Notes: a model not told the origin generated them from the letters alone. Counted from the stretch's first letter, positions 8,884 through 17,353 are shown. The stretch: 64,000 bases of DNA from Terrabacter tumescens (GCF_014646815.1 NZ_BMNZ01000001.1:434001-498000), one strand, 5' to 3'. Numbers and translations: made by a program.

Positions 8884-9660
8884 TCAGGCGTCCTGCCGGG
8901 CGCGCGACCGCGACCGCACGAGCAGGTATCCGATGAGGGCGAGCAGGACCAGGCCGGCGATGACGTATGCCGCCACCGTCCCTCCCGAGGTGCCCGACGT
9001 CGGCGTCGTGGTGACGTCGCCGGCCGTGGCTGCGGCGGAGGTGGTCGCTCCCGCCGACGTGGCGGCGGAGGGGGTGCTGGCCGGGGCCGCGATGGTCACG
9101 GGCTGGTCGGCGGCCTTGGCCTCGGGGGAGACCTCCTTGACCGCTCCGCCGCAGTCGCTCGTCGGGTAGCCGGCGACGCCGCAGACCAGGCCCTTCTCGG
9201 TGCGCACGTCGCCGGCGGTGGCGAGCACGGCCGCGCTCGTGGCGTCTGCGGCGACGACGGCGCACAGGGCCTTGGGCTCGGGCGGGGTCGCGCCGTCGAC
9301 GGCGTCGGCCGGGCGGCCGAAGTCGACGACGAGACCGACGCGCTTCTTGCCCGTCTCGGCCGGCGTGCTGCCGCAGACCTGGTCGAAGGTGAGCACGGCG
9401 CGCGGGTAGCGGGTCGAGGCCTCGTCGGCGACGGCGAAGCGCCAGCCGTCCACGCTGCCGTCCTTGGGGACCGTCTGGTCCGGGCCCTTCTGCGCGAAGG
9501 TCCAGGCGCCGTCGGCGAGCTGGTAGAAGCCCCAGTAGCGGTAGGCGGCTGCCTGGGCGGGGGCGGCTGCCTGGGCGGGGGCGACCGTCAGGGCGGACAG
9601 CGCTGCCGCGACGAGCGCGACGAGGACGACCCGGAACGGGGCACGACGGACAAGGGACAC
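8884..9660 (-). CDS. SCO2322-family secreted, membrane-anchored protein
   Basis: The product is 258 residues. It has an N-terminal signal peptide (SLVRRAPFRVVLVALVAAAL, then APAQA cleavage-like repeats), an extracellular domain beginning YRYWGFYQL, a Thr/Ala/Pro-rich stalk, and a C-terminal membrane helix followed by RSRSRARQDA. This architecture and the neighbours match the SCO2322 family, found beside ECF/B12 transport genes in actinobacteria. GTG at 9660 is supported by an adjacent AGGAGG. It is the first gene after the cobalamin riboswitch, so a surface role in cobamide capture is plausible but inferred. Confidence 0.8.
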   Translation of the reverse strand: MSLVRRAPFRVVLVALVAAALSALTVAPAQAAAPAQAAAYRYWGFYQLADGAWTFAQKGPDQTVPKDGSVDGWRFAVADEASTRYPRAVLTFDQVCGSTPAETGKKRVGLVVDFGRPADAVDGATPPEPKALCAVVAADATSAAVLATAGDVRTEKGLVCGVAGYPTSDCGGAVKEVSPEAKAADQPVTIAAPASTPSAATSAGATTSAAATAGDVTTTPTSGTSGGTVAAYVIAGLVLLALIGYLLVRSRSRARQDA

Positions 9661-9734
9661 GGTTTCCTCCTCGCGGTCGGACACCATGTCGGGTCTGCTG
9701 GCTGACGCCGGCCCGGCGGGGTGACTCCGGTCCG

Positions 9735-9895
9735 CATTCCACGACAGACTGACAAAGGAGCCGGTAGGACGCGGGTTTTCCGACTGGTCACCCCGGGCCG
9801 GCTGGCGGCAGGGAGTGGCTTCACGGTTGCGGGTCAGCGCCGGAGTCTCACCGGCTTGCCCCATCGTCCTTCGGGTAAGGCGAACCGTCGCACGG
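9735..9895 (-). ncRNA. cobalamin (adenosylcobalamin) riboswitch
   Basis: On the minus strand the leader contains CCGGTGAGACTCCGG followed by GCTGACCCGCAACCGTG, the conserved core of the B12 element. Further on, AGTCGGAAAACCCGCG matches the B12 box pattern. It lies 75-235 nt upstream of the SCO2322-type start codon. Known B12 riboswitches shut down expression when cobalamin is bound, and this one would control the whole transporter-cobU-cobS unit. The borders are approximate. Confidence 0.92.
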
Positions 9896-9926
9896 CGGGC
9901 GGCCGCCCGTCAAACGAGCAGCCAAC

Positions 9927-9932
9927 TAGGGT
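9927..9932 (+). promoter_or_regulatory. -10 hexamer of a predicted leaderless promoter
   Basis: TAGGGT lies 6 nt before the ATG at 9939 and diverges from the B12 operon. Confidence 0.5.
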
Positions 9933-9938
9933 GTCGGC

Positions 9939-10154
9939 ATGAGCGCTGACTGGTCCTGGCTGTTCCTCGACGCCCACGGCAACCCGATGGAGGGGGAGGG
10001 CCTGACCACCACGGGCTTCCCGACCCAGAGCGACGCCGAGAGCTACCTCGGGGAGTCGTGGCGCGAGCTGCTCGACGCCGGGGTCGAGGCCGTCACGCTG
10101 CGCGAGAACGACGCCGTCGTCTACGGCCCGATGAGCCTCCGGGCGGCGGAGTGA
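9939..10154 (+). CDS. small conserved actinobacterial protein
   Basis: The product is 71 residues (MSADWSWLFLDAHGNPMEGE at the N-terminus). It is acidic, without a signal peptide or membrane helix, and resembles small actinobacterial proteins of unknown function. The ATG follows a TAGGGT -10 by 6 nt, so the mRNA is predicted to be leaderless. Its stop overlaps the GTG of the serine hydrolase gene (GTGA at 10151-10154), which implies that the two are co-translated. Confidence 0.75.
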   Translation: MSADWSWLFLDAHGNPMEGEGLTTTGFPTQSDAESYLGESWRELLDAGVEAVTLRENDAVVYGPMSLRAAE

Positions 10155-11539
10155 GCGCGTCCGCGGCGGGCACGGCGGGCACAGCAGCGGGCATAGCGGG
10201 CACGGCCCTGTCGGCCGGTCTCGAGCGGGACCTGCTCGCGCGCGTCGTGACGGCGCAGCGCTCGTGGCGCTCGCCCGGCGTCAGCGTCGGCGTCGTCCGG
10301 GACGGACACCTCGTCTGGTCGGCGCACGTGGGCTCCGCCCGTCTCGGGACCAGCCCCGCCCCGGCCACCGACGACACGCAGTTCATGATCGGCTCGGTGA
10401 CCAAGACGTTCACGGCGCTGACCGTCATGTCGCTGCGCGACGAGGGTCGGCTGTCGCTCGACGACACACTCGAGACGTGCCTGCCGGGCACACGGCATGG
10501 CCGGGTTCCCCTGCGGCAGATGCTCGCCCACGCCTCCGGCCTGCAGCGCGAGCCCGTCGGCAACATCTGGGAGAGCCTCGAGGCGCCCGAGCGCGAGGAG
10601 TTCCTCGCCGGGGTCGAGCAGGCCGAGCAGGTGCTCCCCGGGCACCACGCCTTCCACTACTCCAACCTCGCCTACGGGCTGCTCGGGGCGGTCGTCGAGC
10701 GCGTCACCGGACAGGAGTGGGAGCACGTCGTCCGCGAGCGGGTGCTGGAGCCGCTGGGGATGACCCGCACCGGGCTCGCCCCCGCCGACGACCGCGCCCT
10801 CGGCTACCAGGTCGACCCCTATGCCGGCACCGCGAGTGAGGAGCCGCTCTTCACCCTCAACGCGACGGCTCCCCTCGGTGGGCTGTGGTCGAGCGTCGCC
10901 GACATGGCGCGCTACGCCGCCTACGTCGCGCGGCCCGACGACCGGGTCGTGCATCCCGAGACGGTCGAGGAGATGTGCCGGCCGATCATCATGACCGACG
11001 TCGACGGCTGGAGCGGCGCCTATGGCCTCGGCTTCGGCATGGGCCGGCGCGGGGACCGCGTCTACGTCGGGCACGGGGGCGCGATGCCGGGCTTCCTCAC
11101 CGGCCTGCGGGTGCGTCGGGCGGACGGTGTCGGCGCCGTCGTCTTCGCCAACGCGACGTCCGGGGCGCTGACGCTCGGGCTCGCGACCGACCTCGTCGAG
11201 GCCGTCGTCGAGGCGGAGCCCACTCTCGCCGCCGCGTGGGTGCCCGAGGTGGAGCAGCCGGCTCTCGCGGGGCTGCTCGGCCTGTGGTGGGCCGAGGGGT
11301 CGCCGATCACGTTCTTCGTCCGCGACGGCGAGATGTGGTCGCGGTTGTCCGACGACGAGCCGCTCTCCGAGACGCGCTACGCCGCCGAGGGAGCAGACCG
11401 CTTCCGGGCCGTGGCCGGTCGCGAGCGGGGCGAGGTCCTCGAGGTCGTCCGGTCAGCGGACGGGTCGGTCGACAAGCTCTACTTCGCGACGTATGCCGTC
11501 ACGCGGGCGCCGCTGTCGTTCGCCGAGCTCCAAGCCTGA
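10151..11539 (+). CDS. serine hydrolase, beta-lactamase/esterase (class C fold)
   Basis: The product is 462 residues of the PF00144 family (esterases, DD-peptidases, class C beta-lactamases). It has the nucleophile motif SVTK at residues 82-85, YSN near residue 169 and HGG near residue 306. No convincing signal peptide is visible (the N-terminus is Ala/Gly-rich), so it may be cytoplasmic, and an antibiotic-resistance role should not be assumed. The C-terminal 110 residues form the small extra domain common in EstB-like proteins. It overlaps the preceding gene by GTGA. Confidence 0.88.
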   Translation: MSASAAGTAGTAAGIAGTALSAGLERDLLARVVTAQRSWRSPGVSVGVVRDGHLVWSAHVGSARLGTSPAPATDDTQFMIGSVTKTFTALTVMSLRDEGRLSLDDTLETCLPGTRHGRVPLRQMLAHASGLQREPVGNIWESLEAPEREEFLAGVEQAEQVLPGHHAFHYSNLAYGLLGAVVERVTGQEWEHVVRERVLEPLGMTRTGLAPADDRALGYQVDPYAGTASEEPLFTLNATAPLGGLWSSVADMARYAAYVARPDDRVVHPETVEEMCRPIIMTDVDGWSGAYGLGFGMGRRGDRVYVGHGGAMPGFLTGLRVRRADGVGAVVFANATSGALTLGLATDLVEAVVEAEPTLAAAWVPEVEQPALAGLLGLWWAEGSPITFFVRDGEMWSRLSDDEPLSETRYAAEGADRFRAVAGRERGEVLEVVRSADGSVDKLYFATYAVTRAPLSFAELQA

Positions 11540-11582
11540 GCGCCTGGGGCTCGGCCCGGCGCAGAGGCTCAGGCGGAGAGGC

Positions 11583-12161
11583 TCAGGCCGGGTGCTCGCC
11601 GCGGGCGACCTGCGGCTTCGGCATACGGGTGCGGCGCATCTGGAAGGCGCGCATGATCGCGTACCACGCGTCGCCCTTCTCGGCCCCGCCGAACTTGTCC
11701 TCGACCTTGCGACGCGTCCGGCGCCACATCAGCACGGCGTCGCCGATGGCCACGAGGATCAGGCCGTAGACGAGCACGAAGACCAGCAGCAGCGCCCAGT
11801 TGGTGCGCACGAAGCTGAGCAGCAGCACGATGAGCATGATCGGCAGCATGAACTCACCGATGTTCCAGCGGGCGTCGACGGTGTCGCGGATGAAGCGGCG
11901 GCGGGGGCCCTTGTCGCGGGCGGGAAGGTACTTCTCCTCGCCCGTCATCATGCCGGCCCGCTGCTTGGCCATCGCCTCACGGCGGGCCGCCTTGTCCTGC
12001 GCTCCGGCCGCCTTGCGGTCGGTGACGATGAGCGGACGCTTGTTGAGGGCCTCCTGCTCGCGCCGCTTGGGCGTGGGCCGGTTCTTGGCACCGGGGCGCG
12101 CCGGGTCGGTCGTGACCGTGGTGGCGAGCTCGTCGTTGAGGGTCTTCTTGCGTCCGAACAC
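11583..12161 (-). CDS. DUF3043 membrane protein
   Basis: The product is 192 residues: a basic cytoplasmic N-terminal half (KKTLNDEL, PTPKRREQEALNKRPLIV, AMAKQRAGMMTGEEKYLPARDKGP), then a hydrophobic hairpin of two helices (FMLPIMLIVLLLSFV and WALLLVFVLVYGLILVAIG), then a basic tail. This is the DUF3043 family, of unknown function. Two in-frame GTGs exist at 12167 and 12161. I prefer 12161 because TAGAGT ends 6 nt before it, the leaderless spacing seen elsewhere; the 12167 start would abut the -10. Confidence 0.88.
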   Translation of the reverse strand: MFGRKKTLNDELATTVTTDPARPGAKNRPTPKRREQEALNKRPLIVTDRKAAGAQDKAARREAMAKQRAGMMTGEEKYLPARDKGPRRRFIRDTVDARWNIGEFMLPIMLIVLLLSFVRTNWALLLVFVLVYGLILVAIGDAVLMWRRTRRKVEDKFGGAEKGDAWYAIMRAFQMRRTRMPKPQVARGEHPA

Positions 12162-12167
12162 GTGCAC

Positions 12168-12173
12168 ACTCTA
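12168..12173 (-). promoter_or_regulatory. -10 hexamer of predicted leaderless DUF3043 promoter
   Basis: TAGAGT, then 6 nt, then GTG at 12161. It decides between two adjacent GTG starts. Confidence 0.45.
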
Positions 12174-12261
12174 AGCCGAAGCGGGTCCCGGCCCTGCATC
12201 GCGGCCACGGCCACACGGCATACGACTGCGTCCGCGACCACCGACGACCGCGTCCGAGCGC

Positions 12262-12849
12262 TCAGGTCGGGCTGCCGGGCGCGGAGCGTAGCGGCACGAA
12301 CCGGTAGTGCCCGTGCCGGCTCGTCGTGACGGACCCGTGGTCGCGGACGACGAGCGTCAGGGAGCCTGCGACCGGCATGACGAGCCGACCGGGGTCGGCG
12401 AGCTGGTCGACCAGGGCCTGGGGGAGCGTCGGCGCGGCGGCCGACACGAGGATCCGGTCCCAGGGTCCGTGCTGCGGGTCGCCGAGCACGCCCGGCTCGG
12501 CCTCGTGGATGCTCGCCCACGGCGCATCGACACCGGCGAGGTTGGCCGCGCCCCACCGCTCGATGTCGGGCTCCAGCTCGACCCCCACGACCTCGCCGCT
12601 CGGGCCGGTGAGGCGGGCGAGCAGGGCCGTGGTCCAGCCCGAGCCCGAGCCGACGTCCAGCACCCGCTGGCCGGGGTGGACGTCGAGGAGGTGGAGCAGG
12701 TCGGCGACCGTGCTCGGCTGCGAGCACGTCTGCCCGTGCCCGATGAGGATGGGGGTGTCGTCGCCCGCGCGCGAGCGCGCACCGCGGGGGAGGAAGGCCG
12801 CGCGCGGGACGGCCGCGAACGCCTGCTCGACGGGGTCTACCCGGTCCAT
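12262..12849 (-). CDS. protein-L-isoaspartate O-methyltransferase-like protein
   Basis: The product is about 195 residues. It has an N-terminal FAAVPRAAFLP segment and GHGQTCSQPSTVADLL, which match the PCMT substrate region, then the SAM motif VLDVGSGSGWTTALLA and the post-motif SAAAPTLPQALVDQL. PCMT enzymes methylate isoaspartyl residues in damaged proteins. At this length it covers the core fold. I chose ATG at 12849 over a TTG four codons upstream. Some actinobacterial members act on other substrates, so the exact activity is not certain. Confidence 0.85.
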   Translation of the reverse strand: MDRVDPVEQAFAAVPRAAFLPRGARSRAGDDTPILIGHGQTCSQPSTVADLLHLLDVHPGQRVLDVGSGSGWTTALLARLTGPSGEVVGVELEPDIERWGAANLAGVDAPWASIHEAEPGVLGDPQHGPWDRILVSAAAPTLPQALVDQLADPGRLVMPVAGSLTLVVRDHGSVTTSRHGHYRFVPLRSAPGSPT

Positions 12850-12917
12850 CCTCAGACCCAAGCACGTCGGGGGCGGCGTCGTCAGCCCCGACGGCAGCTC
12901 GACGGCAACCTGCGAGG

Positions 12918-13727
12918 TCAGGCCCTGCGGCGCGCGATGACGTGGACGAGGGTGCCGAGGGCGCGGTACGGGTCGGTCGAGCCCAGCCGCTCCTCGACGT
13001 CGAGGAGCACGGACAGCTCGTCACCCTCGGGGGGCGCCTCGTCGACGGCGACGTCGTCGCTCGCCACGCGGACGCCGTACCACGCTGTGACCTCGAGGCC
13101 GGCGGCCTCGCAGTCCGCGGTGAGCGAGGCCAGCGTGTCCGCTCGTGCGTCGACTCCGATCTCGTTGCGGTAGCGGGCATCCCGGCCCTCGTCGGCGGCC
13201 CGCTGCTGCTCGTCGAGCATGGCCAGGGCACCGGCCCAGTCGTGGCGGACGGCGGGGCGCCAGGCCATGGCGCCTCCGTTGCGCGCGACGATCGACACGA
13301 CGCCGCCGGGGGCCGCACGCCGGGCGAGCGCGGCGACGGCGGCCCGGCTCTCGGGGAGGTACATGAGCACCCCGTGGCACATGACGACGTCGTATGCCGT
13401 GGGCCGCGTGACGCTGGCCAGCCCCGCGAGGTCGGTGGCCATGAGGGTGACGTGCTCGCGCTGCTGCTGGGTGAGCCCGGCGGCTGCCTGCTCGAAGGCT
13501 GCCCGCATGCGCCCGTCCGGCTCGACGGCGGTGACGGAGTGCCCCTTGCGGGCCAGGCGCAGCGCCTGGGTGCCCTGGCCGGCGCCGACGTCGAGGACGC
13601 GGAGCGGTCCGCGGGGGAGGTGCGCGGCGAGCTGGCGGGTGACCATCTCCTGGCGCACGACGTTGCGCAGGTTGCCGAGGCGCTCGAGCCACGGCTGCTG
13701 CCCGGCGACGAAGGTGTTGTCTCCCAT
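12918..13727 (-). CDS. class I SAM-dependent methyltransferase (SmtA/CmoM-like)
   Basis: The product is 269 residues. The SAM-binding motif is VLDVGAGQGTQALRLARKG, followed by VEPD, an aspartate-containing motif near TDLAGLAS, and VMCHGVLMYL. The family resembles SmtA/CmoM, and the substrate is unknown. The ATG at 13727 lies 7 nt after TAGGTT, and the region upstream belongs to the divergent peptidase promoter, so much longer upstream extensions are artefacts. A distant relative lies at 62179. Confidence 0.85.
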   Translation of the reverse strand: MGDNTFVAGQQPWLERLGNLRNVVRQEMVTRQLAAHLPRGPLRVLDVGAGQGTQALRLARKGHSVTAVEPDGRMRAAFEQAAAGLTQQQREHVTLMATDLAGLASVTRPTAYDVVMCHGVLMYLPESRAAVAALARRAAPGGVVSIVARNGGAMAWRPAVRHDWAGALAMLDEQQRAADEGRDARYRNEIGVDARADTLASLTADCEAAGLEVTAWYGVRVASDDVAVDEAPPEGDELSVLLDVEERLGSTDPYRALGTLVHVIARRRA

Positions 13728-13734
13728 CCGGCCG

Positions 13735-13740
13735 AACCTA
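13735..13740 (-). promoter_or_regulatory. -10 hexamer of predicted leaderless methyltransferase promoter
   Basis: TAGGTT followed by 7 nt and ATG at 13727. Confidence 0.5.
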
Positions 13741-13801
13741 CCCAAAGGGGATGACGGGGGATGACGGGCCGGGCGGCAGGGACGTGCCGCGGCGGCGTCG
13801 G

Positions 13802-13807
13802 TAGGGT
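13802..13807 (+). promoter_or_regulatory. -10 hexamer of predicted leaderless M20 peptidase promoter
   Basis: TAGGGT followed by 7 nt and GTG at 13815. Confidence 0.5.
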
Positions 13808-13814
13808 CGGGCTC

Positions 13815-15185
13815 GTGACTGACGCTGCCCTCACCCCCGACCAGATCCAGCAGATCCGCGACCGCGTGGCCGAGCTCATGCCGCAGGTGCGCGCCGACCT
13901 CGAGGAGCTCGTGCGCATCCCGAGCGTCTCGGCGACGTCGTTCGACCAGAGCCAGGTGGCCCGCAGCGCCGAGGCCGTGGCCGAGCTGCTGCGCCGCGAG
14001 GGGCTCGACGTCGAGATCGTCGTGGAGGGCGGCCGCCCGGCCGTCATCGGCCACCTCGACGGCCCCGAGGGCGCCCCGACCGTCACGCTCTACGCCCACC
14101 ACGACGTCCAGCCCCCCGGCGACGACGCCGACTGGGACACCCCGCCGTTCGAGCCCACCGAGCGCGACGGCCGCCTCTACGGCCGCGGCGCCGCGGACGA
14201 CAAGGCCGGCGTCATGGCCCACCTCGCGGCGCTGCGGGCCCACTCGGGCGCGCTGCCCGTCGGCGTGACCGTCTTCGTCGAGGGGGAGGAGGAGTTCGGC
14301 TCGGCCTCGCTCCCGACGATCCTCGAGAAGCACGGGCACAAACTCGCCGCGGACGCCATCGTCATCGCCGACTCCGGCAACTGGGCCATCGGAGAGCCCG
14401 CCCTCACCACGACGCTGCGCGGCGGGGTCCGGGCCGTGGTCCGCGTCGAGACCCTCGACCACTCGGTGCACTCGGGCATGTTCGGCGGCGCCGCCCCGGA
14501 CGCCGTCACCGCCCTCATCCGCCTGCTGGCCTCGCTCCACGACGACGCAGGCAACGTCGCCGTGCAGGGCCTCGACGAGGGCACGGCCGCCGACCTCGAC
14601 TACGACGAGGCGCGCTTCCGCGAGGAGTCCGGGCTGCTCGACGGGGTCGAGCTCATCGGCTCCGGCTCGATCCTCACCCGGCTGTGGAACAAGCCCTCGA
14701 TCACGACCATCGGCATGGACGTCACGTCTGTCGAGAAGGCGTCCAACACGCTCGCCGCCCGTGCGGCCGCCAAGGTCTCGATGCGCCTCGCGCCCACCCA
14801 GGACCCGCACGCGGCGTTCGAGCTGCTCCGCACGCACCTGCTCGACCACGCGCCGTGGGGCGCTCGGGTGACCGTCGACCTCGAGGAGCACGGCTCCGGC
14901 TTCGCCGCCGACGCCGACGGGCCGGTCTACGACGAGGCGCGCGCGTCGTTCGCCGACGCCTGGGGCACCGACCCCGTCGACATGGGCGTCGGTGGCTCGA
15001 TCCCGTTCATCTCCGACTTCGTGGCCCGCTTCCCCCAGGCCTCGATCATCGTCACCGGTGTCGAGGACCCCGACACGCGCGCGCACGGCGCCAACGAGTC
15101 GCTCCACCTCGGCGAGTTCGAGAAGGTCTGTGTGGCCGAGGCGATCTTCCTCGCCCGGCTGGGAGCGCTGCGTCCCGCCCACTGA
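13815..15185 (+). CDS. M20 family dipeptidase
   Basis: The product is 456 residues. The metal site is visible as LYAHHDVQPPG (His and Asp), YGRGAADDKAG (bridging Asp), EGEEEFGS (catalytic Glu and metal Glu), a further Asp (VIADSGNW) and a C-terminal His in GANESLHLGEF. The central dimerisation lid domain follows near HSVHSGMFGG. The family hydrolyses dipeptides or acylated amino acids in the cytosol with two zinc ions. The start is fixed by a TAGGGT -10 7 nt upstream; an earlier in-frame ATG at 13761 is inside the promoter region. Confidence 0.92.
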   Translation: MTDAALTPDQIQQIRDRVAELMPQVRADLEELVRIPSVSATSFDQSQVARSAEAVAELLRREGLDVEIVVEGGRPAVIGHLDGPEGAPTVTLYAHHDVQPPGDDADWDTPPFEPTERDGRLYGRGAADDKAGVMAHLAALRAHSGALPVGVTVFVEGEEEFGSASLPTILEKHGHKLAADAIVIADSGNWAIGEPALTTTLRGGVRAVVRVETLDHSVHSGMFGGAAPDAVTALIRLLASLHDDAGNVAVQGLDEGTAADLDYDEARFREESGLLDGVELIGSGSILTRLWNKPSITTIGMDVTSVEKASNTLAARAAAKVSMRLAPTQDPHAAFELLRTHLLDHAPWGARVTVDLEEHGSGFAADADGPVYDEARASFADAWGTDPVDMGVGGSIPFISDFVARFPQASIIVTGVEDPDTRAHGANESLHLGEFEKVCVAEAIFLARLGALRPAH

Positions 15186-15204
15186 GGCAGACGGCATACG
15201 CGAT

Positions 15205-15245
15205 CGACGGCGGGGTCCCGGCAGCGTGCCGGGACCCCGCCGTCG
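15205..15245. terminator. bidirectional terminator between M20 peptidase and phosphoesterase
   Basis: Perfect 19-bp arms (15205-15223 and 15227-15245) with a 3-nt loop between convergent genes. Confidence 0.8.
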
Positions 15246-15252
15246 TCGGTGC

Positions 15253-16041
15253 TCAGGTGGCGACGACCGCGGACCCGCGGTAGCGCTGCTCGCGCAGCTC
15301 GAGGGCGTAGGCGTCGGCGCCGGGCATGCCGAGCCGCTCGGCCACCGCGACCTCCGCCTCGACGTCGTAGGGCACGCGGACGAACGAGATGCCGACGTGG
15401 CCGGGCCCTTCCGTCGCGCCGGCACCGGCAGCTGCACCGAGGGTGCCCTCGAGGACGACGTAGGGCGCGCCCGGCCCGTCCAGCGCGTTGCCGACCGACC
15501 CGGCGTTGAAGACGGTGATGCCGTAGTCGACCGAGAGATAGGCGCCGTGGATGTCGCCGTAGCCGACGATCGTGGGCACCGGTCCGTTGCCGGTGAAGTC
15601 CGTCTGCGCGACGAAGGCGCGGTGCTCGTCCTCGGTGGTCGGGGCGAAGACGCGGTGGAACTCGCTGACCGCCGAGGCGTGGAAGAAGCGGATCGGCTGG
15701 CCGCTCAGCACGAGCTCGTGCACGTTGGGCAGCGCTGCGAGCCAGGCGAGCTCTTCGTCCGACAGGCGGTCGCGGACCCACTGGGCGTGCTCCCAGGGCT
15801 GCACGGCGTCACGCGCGATGAAGGTGTCCCAGTTGCCGCGGACGGTCGGGATCTCGCGCTCCCTCGTGAGGCGCACGCACTCGGACCCGCGTGGTCCCTT
15901 GCCGATGACGTCGCCGAGGTTGAGGACGTGCCGGATGCCCCGTCGGTCGATGTCGTCGAGCACGGCCTCGTAGGCCGTGACGTTGCCGTGGACGTCCGAC
16001 AGGACGGCGACACGGTGGAGCTCGTTCGTGCCCTGCGCCAC
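15253..16041 (-). CDS. calcineurin-like metallophosphoesterase
   Basis: The product is 262 residues. Dinuclear metal motifs appear in order: LSDVHGN (D, H), LGDVIGKGP (GD), RGNWD (GN), and the C-terminal VGYGDIHGAY, where the canonical GHTH-like motif is varied. The N-terminal metal motifs place it in the YfcE/MPP superfamily, but the degree of match at the last motif leaves the substrate open. It converges on the M20 peptidase and ends 6 nt before nadA begins to read in the same direction; nadA is upstream, so the two may be co-transcribed. Confidence 0.85.
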   Translation of the reverse strand: MAQGTNELHRVAVLSDVHGNVTAYEAVLDDIDRRGIRHVLNLGDVIGKGPRGSECVRLTREREIPTVRGNWDTFIARDAVQPWEHAQWVRDRLSDEELAWLAALPNVHELVLSGQPIRFFHASAVSEFHRVFAPTTEDEHRAFVAQTDFTGNGPVPTIVGYGDIHGAYLSVDYGITVFNAGSVGNALDGPGAPYVVLEGTLGAAAGAGATEGPGHVGISFVRVPYDVEAEVAVAERLGMPGADAYALELREQRYRGSAVVAT

Positions 16042-16047
16042 CCCGCC

Positions 16048-17238
16048 TCAGTCCTTGTGGGTCTTGCCCGGCAGGGCGAGCATGCGGTCGAGGGCGGCCC
16101 GCGCCTCCGCGGCGACCGTCGGGTCGACGCGGATCGGGTTGACGACGCGCCCCTCGACGAGCGACTCGAGGGCCCAGACGAGGTGGGGCAGGTCGATGCG
16201 GTTCATCGTCGAGCAGTAGCAGACGTTCTTCTCCAGGAAGGCGATCCGCTGCTCGGGGAACTGCCGGGCGAGGCGCTGCACGAGGTTGAGCTCGGTCCCG
16301 ACGACCCAAGAGGTGCCCGCGGGCGCGGCCGCGATGGTCTGGATGATCTTCTCCGTCGAGCCGACCTCGTCGGCGAGCTCGACGACCTCGTAGCGGCACT
16401 CGGGGTGCACGATCACCTTGACGTCCGGGATGTCGCGGCGGGCGGCCTCGACGGCCTCGACCGAGAAGCGGCCGTGCACCGAGCAGTGACCCCGCCAGAG
16501 GATCATCCGGGCGCCCTCGAGCTGCTCGCGCGTCAGGCCACCGTTGGGGCGGTGCGGGTCCCACACGACGCAGTCGTCGAGGGAGAGCCCGAGCTCGCGC
16601 ACGGCGGTGTTGCGACCGAGGTGCTGGTCGGGCAGGAAGAGCACCTTGCCCTGCCCCTCGACGCCGCCCACCTGCTCGAAGGCCCAGTCGAGCGCGGTCC
16701 GGGCGTTGGAGCTCGTGCAGATCGTGCCGCCGTGGCGACCGGTGAAGGCCTTGATCGCGGCGGAGGAGTTCATGTACGTCACGGGGATCGTCCGATCGGC
16801 GACACCCGCCGCGGCCAGCTGCTCCCAGCAGTCCTCGACCTGGGCGATGGCGGCCATGTCGGCCATCGAGCACCCGGCGGCGAGGTCGGGCAGGATCACG
16901 GTCTGCTCGTCGCTCGTGAGGATGTCGGCCGACTCGGCCATGAAGTGCACGCCGCAGAAGACGATGTGGGGCGCGTCGGGCCGGGCGGCCGCGTCGCGGG
17001 CCAGCTTGAAGGAGTCACCGGTGACGTCGGCGAACTCGATGACCTCGTCGCGCTGGTAGTGGTGCCCGAGCACGAACACCGAGTCGCCCAGAGCGGCCTT
17101 GGCGGCGCGGGCGCGCTCGACGAGTCCGGGGTCGGAGGGCGCGGGCAGGTCGCCGGGACACTCGACGCCGCGCTCGGTGTGCAGGTCGGTGCCCTGACCG
17201 AGGACGAGGAGGGGGAGCGGGGCCGGTGCCGTCGTCAT
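16048..17238 (-). CDS. nadA: quinolinate synthase A
   Basis: This enzyme condenses iminoaspartate with dihydroxyacetone phosphate to quinolinate in de novo NAD synthesis, using a 4Fe-4S cluster. The product is 396 residues. Cysteines likely to ligate the cluster occur in VFCGVHFMAES, HPECRYEV and VCYCSTMNR, and GHHYQRDEV and YMNSSAAIKA are family signatures. The start at 17238 follows a TACGAT -10 by 6 nt, so the transcript is predicted to be leaderless; that -10 overlaps a GGCATAC motif. NadB and NadC are not in the window. Confidence 0.95.
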   Translation of the reverse strand: MTTAPAPLPLLVLGQGTDLHTERGVECPGDLPAPSDPGLVERARAAKAALGDSVFVLGHHYQRDEVIEFADVTGDSFKLARDAAARPDAPHIVFCGVHFMAESADILTSDEQTVILPDLAAGCSMADMAAIAQVEDCWEQLAAAGVADRTIPVTYMNSSAAIKAFTGRHGGTICTSSNARTALDWAFEQVGGVEGQGKVLFLPDQHLGRNTAVRELGLSLDDCVVWDPHRPNGGLTREQLEGARMILWRGHCSVHGRFSVEAVEAARRDIPDVKVIVHPECRYEVVELADEVGSTEKIIQTIAAAPAGTSWVVGTELNLVQRLARQFPEQRIAFLEKNVCYCSTMNRIDLPHLVWALESLVEGRVVNPIRVDPTVAAEARAALDRMLALPGKTHKD

Positions 17239-17244
17239 GCCCAG

Positions 17245-17250
17245 ATCGTA
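17245..17250 (-). promoter_or_regulatory. -10 hexamer of predicted leaderless nadA promoter
   Basis: TACGAT followed by 6 nt and ATG at 17238. The first three bases are the end of a GGCATAC motif (17248-17254). Confidence 0.45.
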
Positions 17251-17340
17251 TGCCGCGTGCTGCCCTCCGAGCGCCACCGCCCGGGCCGGGCTCGGGGCGA
17301 GCGCCGGGCGAGCGCCGGGCGAGCGCGAAGCGAGCAGTGG

Positions 17341-17346
17341 CAGGAT
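17341..17346 (+). promoter_or_regulatory. -10-like hexamer before glycerate kinase
   Basis: CAGGAT followed by 7 nt and GTG at 17354. The first base deviates from TANNNT. Confidence 0.3.
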
Positions 17347-17353
17347 TCCGGAC

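Noticed and set aside
10151-11539. Antibiotic-resistance beta-lactamase
   Set aside because: SxxK and YxN motifs are shared with esterases and peptidases, and no signal peptide is clear, so only a serine hydrolase can be supported.
13728-15437. Upstream extension of the methyltransferase frame at 12918-13727
   Set aside because: It lies antisense over the M20 peptidase, has low-complexity Val/Gly/Arg composition, and the leaderless -10 fixes the start at 13727.
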